Positions 42,404 through 49,536 of a stretch of 64,000 nucleotides of DNA are shown here, piece by piece. The DNA lies in NCBI RefSeq assembly GCF_035984655.1, contig NZ_JAXCHT010000006.1:1-64000 (forward strand), written 5' to 3'. Within the stretch, counting starts at the first letter, position 1. Every line of letters begins with the position of its first letter. This DNA comes from Actimicrobium sp035984655 (GTDB lineage Bacteria; Pseudomonadota; Gammaproteobacteria; Burkholderiales; Burkholderiaceae_D). Both the position numbers and the translations under genes were made by a program. The notes beneath the pieces are model-generated. The model was given only the letters and a program-made list of their open reading frames with translations. It was not told where the DNA came from and searched no databases.

Positions 42404-44047
42404 TCAAGTCGCTACCAGCCGGGGCGCTGGTTTTCCGGTCAGCGTTTGTGCCAGGCCGCTGGCGAGCATGGCGGTGATGCCATAGATCGATAGCTGCGGA
42501 TTGGCGCCGATGGATGTTGGGAACAGTGACCCGTCGTGCACCGACAGATTGGTCATTCCATGATATCGGCCGGCAGATGACACGACGCCCAGCGACGGGT
42601 CGTCGGACATTGCGCAACCGCCCATCACATGCGCCGACACGACCCGGGTCAGGAGCGGCTTGAGCGGCAGCTCGGCAATGGCCTTTTTGGCCGCCGCCCA
42701 GGTGCTGTAGCCTTGCGCCATCTCGTGTACCGGGTAGACCGATTTGGCGCCGCTGGCAAACTGGATCTCGGCCATTGACAGTAACGCGCGGCGCACGCCA
42801 TTCCACAAGAAATCGGTGGTCGGGTAGTCAAGTACCGGCGCGCCGTCGCCAGCCAATTGCACGCTGCCGCCAATCGATTCGGCATGGAACCCGTCGCGCA
42901 GCAGGGCCAGCATGGCATGGGTGTGCGCAAATTGCTTCATCATCGCCGCATGCTGCGCGCCAAAACCCTGCATCGTCGTCGCAAACAATAGGGGATGCAG
43001 CGGGGGCGCCTCGAGTTTGTAGCCGATCGGGCCGGTGATCGGATCGGCGTGCATGAAATGGTCCGAGTAGACGGTTTGCGGTGCGCCGTCAAAGCCGTTC
43101 ACTTCCTGCTCAAACAGGCCGGACGAAATCACGGTAGGGTGCAGGAAGGTGCGCTTGCCGAGCAAATTGTGCGGGTCTGGTGCCTGCGATCGCATCAGCA
43201 GTGCTGGTGAATTGATGGCGCCACCGGCGATCACATAATGTCTGGCGCGAATCACGATGCGAATGCCGCTGGCCGACAAGCCCGAGCCGTCCAGCGCATC
43301 GCATAGCAAACTGTCGACCCGGTCGCCCTTGAAGACGAGTTTGGTGGCCCGCGCCCGCGTCAGCAGGCTGGCACCTTTCGACAGCGCCGACGGAATGGTG
43401 GTCACCAGCATCGATTGTTTGGCGTTGGTCGGACAGCCCATGCCGCAATACCCCAGGTTCCAGCAACCCTTGACGTTGCGCCGGATTGCCTCCGTCGGAA
43501 TGCCGAGCCGGCTGGCGCCGCGCCGCAACAGATCGTTGTTTTCGTTGGGAGGGGTCTGCCAGTCGCCAATAGTGAGGCGCTGTTCCATCATTGAAAACCA
43601 TGGCGCCAATGCGGACGTGGTAAATCCCTTGAGGCCGTACTGCTGCTGCCAGTGCGTTAGCGTGCCGTCCGGCGTGCGAAAACTTGATGTCCAGTTGACC
43701 GTCGTTGAACCGCCAACGGTACGGCCCTGAAGAATATTGATGGCCTTGTCCCGGGTCTTTCGCGCGGCCGATTCCTGATACAGCGCGGGATACGCATCGG
43801 CTTCGCGCATCTTGAAGTCCCGCGACGATTTCAGGGCGCCTTCTTCAATCAATAGCACCTTCAATCCTGCCAGTGTCAGGATCTCGGCGGTGACTCCACC
43901 ACCGGCCCCGCTGCCGACGATCACTACATCGGCTTCGAGAATGCGGTCGCTGGTGAGCGTCGACGCGTCGGTGACGTGCCAGCCGGCGGCCAGCCCTGCG
44001 GCGATGGGATCGTGGATCGGGTTGGCGTGCGTGGTCGGAAGCGCCAT
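42404..44047 (-). CDS. GMC-family FAD-dependent oxidoreductase
   Basis: 547 residues. The FAD site is ADVVIVGSGAGGGVTAEILT followed by LIEEG, with GGSTTVNWTSSF as the second GMC signature. A Cys-rich stretch (CWNLGYCGMGCPTNAKQSML) is shared with long-chain alcohol oxidase-like members. The C-terminal active-site His is in VSAHVMGGCAMSDDP, and SLFPTSIGANPQLSIYGI closes the fold. It oxidises an alcohol or sugar hydroxyl; the substrate is unknown. It has no export signal of its own, but the preceding gene (2-base gap) encodes a Tat-signal small protein, suggesting co-export as a complex. Confidence 0.88.
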   Translation of the reverse strand: MALPTTHANPIHDPIAAGLAAGWHVTDASTLTSDRILEADVVIVGSGAGGGVTAEILTLAGLKVLLIEEGALKSSRDFKMREADAYPALYQESAARKTRDKAINILQGRTVGGSTTVNWTSSFRTPDGTLTHWQQQYGLKGFTTSALAPWFSMMEQRLTIGDWQTPPNENNDLLRRGASRLGIPTEAIRRNVKGCWNLGYCGMGCPTNAKQSMLVTTIPSALSKGASLLTRARATKLVFKGDRVDSLLCDALDGSGLSASGIRIVIRARHYVIAGGAINSPALLMRSQAPDPHNLLGKRTFLHPTVISSGLFEQEVNGFDGAPQTVYSDHFMHADPITGPIGYKLEAPPLHPLLFATTMQGFGAQHAAMMKQFAHTHAMLALLRDGFHAESIGGSVQLAGDGAPVLDYPTTDFLWNGVRRALLSMAEIQFASGAKSVYPVHEMAQGYSTWAAAKKAIAELPLKPLLTRVVSAHVMGGCAMSDDPSLGVVSSAGRYHGMTNLSVHDGSLFPTSIGANPQLSIYGITAMLASGLAQTLTGKPAPRLVAT

Positions 44048-44049
44048 TG

Positions 44050-44568
44050 TCAGCTCAATTCCTTGCGTGGTCCGGGATAGCCAATTGCGCTCCAGCTTGC
44101 TTCGTTGGTGTACCAGGAGCCGAGGATCAGATCATGCAGCGCGGCATAGGCGCTTTGCAGCATGCCGATGCGATGGGTGCGCCAGCTTTGCAGAAAGGCG
44201 GCCACGTCGGCTGGCTTGGCGTCTTGCCATTGGTCGGGAACGCCGGCGAGCAAGCGCCGTGTAACGCCGAGCGTCAGCAGGCCGAACAAATCCTGGATTT
44301 CCTTTTGGGTCGAAAGCGGCAGCCCGGCAATTGCGTCGCACACTCGCGCACTGGCTTGCGTCGCGGCTGCTGGTGTTGGGGGAATGGCGCCGTCGAGGAT
44401 CACCAGAACAATTGCTGACAGCGCTGCTGCCGTGGCGCTGTCGAGCGCGAATTTACCGGGAGGCGGTTTCGGTATGTTCAGGCGATAAAGCGCGCCAGCC
44501 GCCGAAAGTACGATGGCGCCAACGAGACCGGCTTTGAGAAAGGTACGGCGGGATTTGTGCAGAGTCAT
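44050..44568 (-). CDS. Tat-signal small protein, probable small subunit of the GMC oxidoreductase
   Basis: 172 residues. The N-terminus KSRRTFLKAGLVGAIVLSAA is a clear twin-arginine signal. The mature part is helical (SAIVLVILDGAIPPTP, LSTQKEIQDLFGLLTLGVTR, then the closing WSAIGYPGP), reminiscent of gluconate 2-dehydrogenase subunit 3. In that family the small subunit carries the flavoprotein across the membrane. No cytochrome subunit gene is nearby. An inverted repeat at 44593-44606 lies just upstream. Confidence 0.78.
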   Translation of the reverse strand: MTLHKSRRTFLKAGLVGAIVLSAAGALYRLNIPKPPPGKFALDSATAAALSAIVLVILDGAIPPTPAAATQASARVCDAIAGLPLSTQKEIQDLFGLLTLGVTRRLLAGVPDQWQDAKPADVAAFLQSWRTHRIGMLQSAYAALHDLILGSWYTNEASWSAIGYPGPRKELS

Positions 44569-44592
44569 GGGTGCGCTGTCTCATGTTTTTTT

Positions 44593-44606
44593 TGCAGTGT
44601 ACTGCA
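44593..44606. promoter_or_regulatory. Inverted repeat upstream of the Tat/GMC operon
   Basis: TGCAGT-GT-ACTGCA, 25 bases before the Tat-protein start codon in the 90-base gap after the RDD gene. On the minus strand it contains TACACT, a possible -10 box. It could be an operator controlling the Tat-GMC-lipase-aminopeptidase genes separately from the sigma operon. Confidence 0.4.
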
Positions 44607-44658
44607 CGAAACAGCTTCGCATGGTGAACAGGAACAGAGGTGCGACTCTACACGGTGA

Positions 44659-45165
44659 TTATTTCTTCAGAACCGGAACGCCGACAATCCGTGTCCCCGC
44701 CAGCCGGTCATGCAAAAATTGTCGCGCCGGATCAAGCAGTGACAGTCCGCCCCAGATGGCGATGTTCGCTGCCGGAATCAGGACCAGCATCCACCCTTTG
44801 GCATGCATCAGCGCAGCGATCAACAAACCTGGCAAGATCCACATCCAGCTAAGCGCATAGCGTGCCGCGGCGCGCAGGACAGGCACCGGACCACCGTCCG
44901 CCGTGACCAGTCGCACATGCCAGGTTTTCATTGCCAGCGTCTGGCCGCCGTGACTCCAGAACCAGACGAAATAAATACCGATGACAAAGAACAGCCAGTA
45001 TTGCAGGGCTTCGCGCAGGTAAAGCGCATGGCGCTGTTGCAGCAAGGTGCCGAAGATCCAGCCCGCAATGAACAAAACGCCGAACAGAAGCATTGCTTCA
45101 TAGACGATCACGGCAAGGCGGCGCTGCACCGATGGGGCGCCAGATGGACCGGGCATGGTGGGCAT
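44659..45165 (-). CDS. RDD-family membrane protein
   Basis: 168 residues. The R-D-D-type pattern is RRLAVIVYEAMLLFGVLFI near the start, QTLAMKTWHVRLVTADGG in the middle and SLLDPARQFLHDRLAGTRIV at the end. Three or four membrane helices are predicted. RDD proteins have no agreed function; some act in ion transport. It lies 5 bases after the DUF3106 gene and ends the compact sigma-DUF3619-DUF3106-RDD run. ATG 45156 is an alternative start. Confidence 0.87.
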   Translation of the reverse strand: MPTMPGPSGAPSVQRRLAVIVYEAMLLFGVLFIAGWIFGTLLQQRHALYLREALQYWLFFVIGIYFVWFWSHGGQTLAMKTWHVRLVTADGGPVPVLRAAARYALSWMWILPGLLIAALMHAKGWMLVLIPAANIAIWGGLSLLDPARQFLHDRLAGTRIVGVPVLKK

Positions 45166-45170
45166 CGCTT

Positions 45171-45797
45171 TTATTTGACGGGGACAGGTGGGGCGGACGC
45201 CGGCGCCGCAGGAACCGCCAGCGGCGCAGGGGTTGCCGCGGAAACTGGCGCGGCCAGCGTACCTGCCGGATGTTTATCGGCAGCGGTCTTGTCGACCGGC
45301 TTGGTATTGATGGACGGGAGATTGGCGACGCGCTTTTTTGCTGCGGTATCGGCAGCAAGCTTTTTCTTTTCTTCCTCGGGAAGTTGCTGATAATCCAGCC
45401 ACTGCGCGGATTTCTGGTCGGGATCGAGCTTATTTGTCCGGGAATAAATTTCACGCGCCACGCGACGTTGATCAGGGGTCAGTTTGGCCCATTCGCGCAT
45501 GCGCTCCTGCATGCGCTGCTGCTCTTCCGGTTTCATTGTCGTGAAACGATTTCCGATCTCAAGCCATTTTTTCTTGCGGAACAGCTCCATATTGTTCCAC
45601 TCTGCGGCGAGCGGCGACAGGGCGACGCGCTGTGCGTCAGTCAGTTCGGACCACCAGGGGCGCGAAACCAATTGAGCCGGTGCAGATTTCGGATCGACCG
45701 CCGGCGTCGTTGCTTGTGGCGCGGCGAACGTGATCAGCGCTGCGCACAACAACATTGCCGTCACGGCGCCTGGCAGGATGAAACGACCATGCATCAT
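45171..45797 (-). CDS. DUF3106 exported protein with LTxxQ-like motifs
   Basis: 208 residues. A signal peptide or anchor ends near LITFAAP. The core is helical and charged: SELTDAQRVALSPLAAEW, KKKWLEIGNRFTTMKPEEQQ and LTPDQRRVAREIY. The two LT-x-x-Q patterns recall the CpxP/Spy/CnrX group of periplasmic stress and metal sensors, though overall identity to them is not claimed. The tail is Ala/Pro-rich. Its ATG overlaps the DUF3619 stop (TGATG), implying coupled translation, and RDD follows after 5 bases. A periplasmic sensor role in a sigma-factor circuit is inference from context. Confidence 0.8.
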   Translation of the reverse strand: MMHGRFILPGAVTAMLLCAALITFAAPQATTPAVDPKSAPAQLVSRPWWSELTDAQRVALSPLAAEWNNMELFRKKKWLEIGNRFTTMKPEEQQRMQERMREWAKLTPDQRRVAREIYSRTNKLDPDQKSAQWLDYQQLPEEEKKKLAADTAAKKRVANLPSINTKPVDKTAADKHPAGTLAAPVSAATPAPLAVPAAPASAPPVPVK

Positions 45798-46201
45798 CAG
45801 TCCGTTTGTCTGGCCAGGTAGACACTAAAGCCATGATCGAGGTACGCAGACAGAGGCAATTCATCGGCCAGCACTGCGGCGTCGATATCTGCAGTCTCAT
45901 TGATCCGTTTCTGCTTTTCGAACTGGAACATGCCGGTCAGGCCAATGATCAGTGCGATCAGTGGAAGGATGGTTCCAAGGCGGGCAAACCAACGATTGGG
46001 CTGTTGAAAGTAGCCGCCGATGCCTCCGGCGAAGACGGTTTCGCTGACCAGTGCATGCAATGGCGCATGATCGCGCTTGACTGCCAGTGCCTTGCGGCGA
46101 GCCGCCGCCAGACGTTGCGTCGTCGATGCCGGCAAGTTATCCAGATTCTCGTTGAGAGCGTGCCGCACCTTGTAGGCGAAGTTCAGTTCTTTGGTATTCA
46201 T
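45797..46201 (-). CDS. DUF3619 single-pass membrane protein, candidate anti-sigma factor
   Basis: 134 residues from ATG 46201. About 80 cytoplasmic residues (VRHALNENLDNLPASTTQRL, then RRKALAVKRD) precede one membrane helix near 88-107 (LGTILPLIALIIGLTGMFQF) and a short acidic periplasmic tail (ETADIDAAVLADELPLSAYL). This is the topology of many anti-sigma factors. Its start codon overlaps the stop of the sigma gene (ATGA), so the two are made together, as sigma/anti-sigma pairs usually are. The family has no proven function known to me. Confidence 0.78.
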   Translation of the reverse strand: MNTKELNFAYKVRHALNENLDNLPASTTQRLAAARRKALAVKRDHAPLHALVSETVFAGGIGGYFQQPNRWFARLGTILPLIALIIGLTGMFQFEKQKRINETADIDAAVLADELPLSAYLDHGFSVYLARQTD

Positions 46202-46767
46202 AATGTAATTCCTTTGGCTTTCAGCGCTTGAGCCAGAGTGTGCGTCGCGCGAGAGCAATGTGTTTTCACGCTACCCTCCGAGCATCCCATTGCTGCAGCC
46301 GTTTCGGCTACGTCAAGATCCTGCCAGTAACGCATCAGAAATGCTTCGCGTTGACGGTTCGGGAGCTTTTGTACTTCGCGGTCGATGGCATTGAGCGTTT
46401 GTTCGCGCTGAATCTTGTCGGCGCTGGACTCCGAGGCTTGCGATGCGTCCTCCGCAGTGTAGTGCTCCAGCAGGTCAAAATCGTCGCCGCCTTCGCTGTT
46501 GCCGGACAGGCTGGAAAAAAGTGTCACCCAGGTGTTACGTACCTTCTCCCTGCGAAAATAGTCGTGGATGGTGTTCTGCAGGATGCGTTGAAACAGCAGC
46601 GGCAATTCTGCCGGTGGCTTGTCGCCGTAGCTTTGCGACAACTTGATCATCGCATCCTGCACGATATCGAAGGCGGCTTCGTCCTTGCGGACCGCGTACA
46701 CGGCCTGCTTGAACGCGCGTCGTTCGACGTTTTCGAGAAAATCGGAGAGTTCTTTATCAGTTGCCAT
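46198..46767 (-). CDS. ECF-type RNA polymerase sigma factor
   Basis: 189 residues from ATG 46767 (MATDKELSDFLENV). Region 2 is seen in RRAFKQAVYAVRKDEAAFDI and VQDAMIKLSQSY, with a helix LLFQRILQNTIHDYFRREKV. Region 4 is LPNRQREAFLMRYWQDLDVA then AAAMGCSEGSVKTHCSRATH, a clear helix-turn-helix. It directs RNA polymerase to a small regulon, possibly including its own operon. It is first in a run with 4-, 1- and 5-base junctions to DUF3619, DUF3106 and RDD. The 514-base gap upstream separates it from divergent ilvB. Confidence 0.9.
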   Translation of the reverse strand: MATDKELSDFLENVERRAFKQAVYAVRKDEAAFDIVQDAMIKLSQSYGDKPPAELPLLFQRILQNTIHDYFRREKVRNTWVTLFSSLSGNSEGGDDFDLLEHYTAEDASQASESSADKIQREQTLNAIDREVQKLPNRQREAFLMRYWQDLDVAETAAAMGCSEGSVKTHCSRATHTLAQALKAKGITL

Positions 46768-46916
46768 GCAAAGCGGCACGCCGTTGTCGGCGCTGCCAGA
46801 AAATTTCGGTGGGGATGATTCAATGAAGCGGCAATTGTAACTGCGTCAGAAACTGTGCGCATGCTAGCAAAAAAGCCTGCATCTGTGCGCGATATTTGCG
46901 GAAAACGCTTGATTTC

Positions 46917-46935
46917 AAAAGGATTTCATCCTTTT
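46917..46935. other. AT-rich hairpin in the sigma-ilvB gap
   Basis: AAAAGGAT-TTC-ATCCTTTT is a perfect 8-bp stem. It has T's on one side and A's on the other, so it could act weakly in either direction as a terminator, or as an operator next to the candidate ilvB promoter. Confidence 0.5.
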
Positions 46936-46939
46936 TGAC

Positions 46940-46968
46940 TTGACCAAAATGGTGCGACGCATTACCGT
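46940..46968 (+). promoter_or_regulatory. Candidate ilvB promoter
   Basis: TTGACC (46940-46945), a 17-base spacer and TACCGT (46963-46968). The -35 is good and the -10 weak. If used, the leader before ilvB would be about 300 bases. Confidence 0.4.
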
Positions 46969-46996
46969 AGGTGTCCCTCTCGCATCGCAGAGAATT

Positions 46997-47032
46997 ATGG
47001 TCCTGACGCGTTCGGCACACAACGCCGCGTAG
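46997..47032 (+). CDS. Possible leader peptide upstream of ilvB
   Basis: ATG 46997 opens an 11-codon frame, MVLTRSAHNAA, ending at TAG 47030-47032, preceded by AGAGAATT, a weak ribosome-binding region. It lies between the candidate promoter and GC-rich hairpins. Only one Val and one Leu codon occur, so it does not resemble the classic ilv attenuator peptide of E. coli. It is offered as a candidate only. Confidence 0.3.
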   Translation: MVLTRSAHNAA

Positions 47033-47281
47033 CGCCAGGACGCGCTTTACATCTAAGGCTGTTTGCTTTGACCCGCGCCACAAGCGCGAGAACGCGAAAC
47101 AGATGTGTCGACCCTCAGGCTGCACGAGTCGCGCGCACCGATATTGAGGCAGGTTCGAATGATCCTGTCGACAATCTCCGGAACCGCACAAAAAAGGAAT
47201 GCCCGAGACCCGCCACAACGTTTTCGTTCGCAAGGAAGAAGCATCCGATCAATTTCCAATGGACCTTGAAAGGAATGTTGC

Positions 47282-49006
47282 ATGAGTTCAGAAATCACTG
47301 GCGCCGAGATACTGGTGCGCTGTCTTGCCGAAGAAGGGGTCGAACACGTGTTCGGCTATCCGGGCGGTGCAGTTCTCTATATTTACGATGCAATCTATAA
47401 CCAGGACAAGTTTCAGCACATCCTGGTACGACACGAGCAGGCTGCGATTCATGCTGCCGATGCCTATTCCCGCAGTTCCCTGAAAGTCGGCGTGGCGCTG
47501 GTTACGTCCGGCCCTGGTGTGACCAATGCCGTCACTGGCCTGGCGACCGCATACATGGATTCGATCCCGATGGTGATCATTTCCGGACAGGTGCCGTCCC
47601 ACGCGATTGGCCAGGATGCGTTTCAGGAGTGCGATACGGTCGGCATTACCCGACCATGCGTCAAGCACAACTTTCTGGTCAAGGATGTCAAGGACCTGGC
47701 CCTGACGATCAAGAAAGCGTTCTTCATCGCCACCACCGGCCGTCCCGGTCCGGTGCTGGTCGACATCCCGAAGGACATCAGCATGCACAAACATGTGTAT
47801 GACTATCCGAAGGAAATCGAAATGCGCTCCTACCGGCCGGTCGACAAGGGCCATGCCGGGCAAATCCGCAAGGCGGTGCAACTGCTGCTTGCTGCGGAGC
47901 GGCCGATGATCTATACCGGCGGCGGCGTCATTCTGGCCAATGCGTCGGCCGAGCTGAACAAGCTGGTCGACAAGCTGGGCTTCCCGTGCACCAACACCTT
48001 GATGGGACTTGGCGCCTACCGCTCGTCGAGCGAGAACTTCGTCGGCATGCCCGGCATGCATGGCACCTACGAAGCCAACATGGCGATGCAAAATTCGGAC
48101 GTGCTCATTGCCATCGGCGCCCGCTTCGATGATCGCGTGATCGGCAACCCGAAGCATTTCTCATCGACGCCGCGCAAGATCATCCACATCGACATCGATC
48201 CGTCCTCCATTTCCAAGCGGGTCAAGGTCGATATCCCGATTGTCGGCAATGTGCGCGACGTGCTCATCGAAATGCTGGCGCAGCTTGACACGGCCGAGGC
48301 GGCGTCGCAAAAGCCGAATCCGGTTGCGCTGGCAAGCTGGTGGAAGCAGATCAATGAATGGCGCGGCAAGGAATGCCTGAAGTATCCAACCTCCGACATC
48401 GTCATCAAGCCGCAGGCGGTGGTGCAAAAGGTGTGGGATATCACGCAGGGCGATGCCTTCATCACCTCCGACGTCGGCCAGCATCAAATGTGGGCCGCGC
48501 AATATTACGGCTTCGACAAGCCGCGCCGCTGGATCAATTCCGGTGGACTGGGGACGATGGGTGTCGGACTGCCGTACGCGATGGGGGTGCAAATGGCCAA
48601 CCCGGGCGCGACCGTGGCGTGCATCACCGGCGAGGCGTCGATCCAGATGTGCATCCAGGAGCTGGCCACCTGCAAGCAATATCACCTCACGCCGAAAATC
48701 ATTCTGCTCAACAATCGCTTCCTCGGCATGGTGCGCCAGTGGCAGCAGATCGATTACGGCTCGCGCTATTCCGAGTCCTACATGGATTCGCTGCCGGATT
48801 TCACGATGCTGGCCGAATCATTCGGCCACGTCGGCATGAAGATCGAGGACCCCAAGGATATCGACGGCGCACTCAAGGAAGCCTTCGCCATGAAAGACCG
48901 CCTGGTCTTCATGAATTTCATTACGGATCAAACCGAGAACGTCTGGCCGATGGTGAAAGCCGGCAAGGGTCTGACGGAAATGCTGCTCGGCTCGGAGGAT
49001 TTGTAA
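47282..49006 (+). CDS. ilvB: Acetolactate synthase, large (catalytic) subunit
   Basis: 574 residues. A thiamine-diphosphate enzyme making acetolactate or acetohydroxybutyrate, first step to valine, leucine and isoleucine. Motifs are VFGYPGGAVLYIYDAI, RHEQAAIHAADAYSR (catalytic Glu region) and GLGTMGVGLPYAMG. The metal-binding motif, usually GDGS, here reads GEASIQM, with Glu for Asp. The name ilvI would fit equally. It starts at ATG 47282 after an AAAGGAATG ribosome-binding site and is 2 bases before ilvH, its regulatory subunit. Confidence 0.96.
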   Translation: MSSEITGAEILVRCLAEEGVEHVFGYPGGAVLYIYDAIYNQDKFQHILVRHEQAAIHAADAYSRSSLKVGVALVTSGPGVTNAVTGLATAYMDSIPMVIISGQVPSHAIGQDAFQECDTVGITRPCVKHNFLVKDVKDLALTIKKAFFIATTGRPGPVLVDIPKDISMHKHVYDYPKEIEMRSYRPVDKGHAGQIRKAVQLLLAAERPMIYTGGGVILANASAELNKLVDKLGFPCTNTLMGLGAYRSSSENFVGMPGMHGTYEANMAMQNSDVLIAIGARFDDRVIGNPKHFSSTPRKIIHIDIDPSSISKRVKVDIPIVGNVRDVLIEMLAQLDTAEAASQKPNPVALASWWKQINEWRGKECLKYPTSDIVIKPQAVVQKVWDITQGDAFITSDVGQHQMWAAQYYGFDKPRRWINSGGLGTMGVGLPYAMGVQMANPGATVACITGEASIQMCIQELATCKQYHLTPKIILLNNRFLGMVRQWQQIDYGSRYSESYMDSLPDFTMLAESFGHVGMKIEDPKDIDGALKEAFAMKDRLVFMNFITDQTENVWPMVKAGKGLTEMLLGSEDL

Positions 49007-49008
49007 TC

Positions 49009-49500
49009 ATGCGCCATATTGTTTCTGTACTTCTGGAGAATGAAGCCGGGGCGCTGTCGCGCGTGGTCGGGTTGTTTTCGGCACGCGGCTACAACATCGA
49101 AACGCTGACGGTCGCGCCGACCGAGGATGCCACGCTGTCACGCATGACCATCGTCACCAGCGGCTCGGATGACGTGATCGAACAGATCACCAAGCATCTG
49201 AACCGCCTGATCGAAGTCGTCAAGGTGGTCGACCTGACCGAAGGCGCGCACATCGAACGCGAACTGATGCTCATCAAGGTCCGGGCTGTCGGCAAGGAGC
49301 GCGAAGAAATGAAGCGCACCGCGGATATCTTCCGCGGTCGCATCATCGACGTCACCGAGAAGACCTACACGATCGAGCTGACCGGCAACAAGACCAAGCT
49401 GGACGCCTTCATCGATTCGATTGATCGCGCCTCGATTCTCGAAACGGTGCGCACCGGCGGCTCCGGCATTGGCCGTGGCGAGCGCATCCTCAAAGTCTGA
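49009..49500 (+). CDS. ilvH: Acetolactate synthase, small (regulatory) subunit
   Basis: 163 residues from ATG 49009. The N-terminal ACT domain is RHIVSVLLENEAGALSRVVG followed by FSARGYNIETLTVAPTED, the valine-binding region that confers feedback inhibition. The C-terminal half (ELMLIKVRAVGKEREEMKR, RGRIIDVTEKTYTIELTG) activates the large subunit. It begins two bases after the ilvB stop and is 36 bases before ilvC. Open frame upstream of 49009 lies inside ilvB and is not used. Confidence 0.96.
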   Translation: MRHIVSVLLENEAGALSRVVGLFSARGYNIETLTVAPTEDATLSRMTIVTSGSDDVIEQITKHLNRLIEVVKVVDLTEGAHIERELMLIKVRAVGKEREEMKRTADIFRGRIIDVTEKTYTIELTGNKTKLDAFIDSIDRASILETVRTGGSGIGRGERILKV

Positions 49501-49536
49501 TTTTTTCAAAACCAACAAAACCATCAAGGAACTACC

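Larger units (their letters stand above)
46768..47281. other. Long regulatory gap between divergent sigma-factor and ilvB genes
   Basis: No supported gene longer than a leader peptide. From left to right it holds the sigma-gene promoter region; an AT-rich hairpin at 46917-46935; a candidate ilvB promoter at 46940-46968; a possible 11-codon leader at 46997-47032; GC-rich hairpins near 47030-47045 and 47077-47091; and about 190 further bases before the ilvB start. The length and structure suggest post-initiation control of ilvBHC. Confidence 0.6.
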
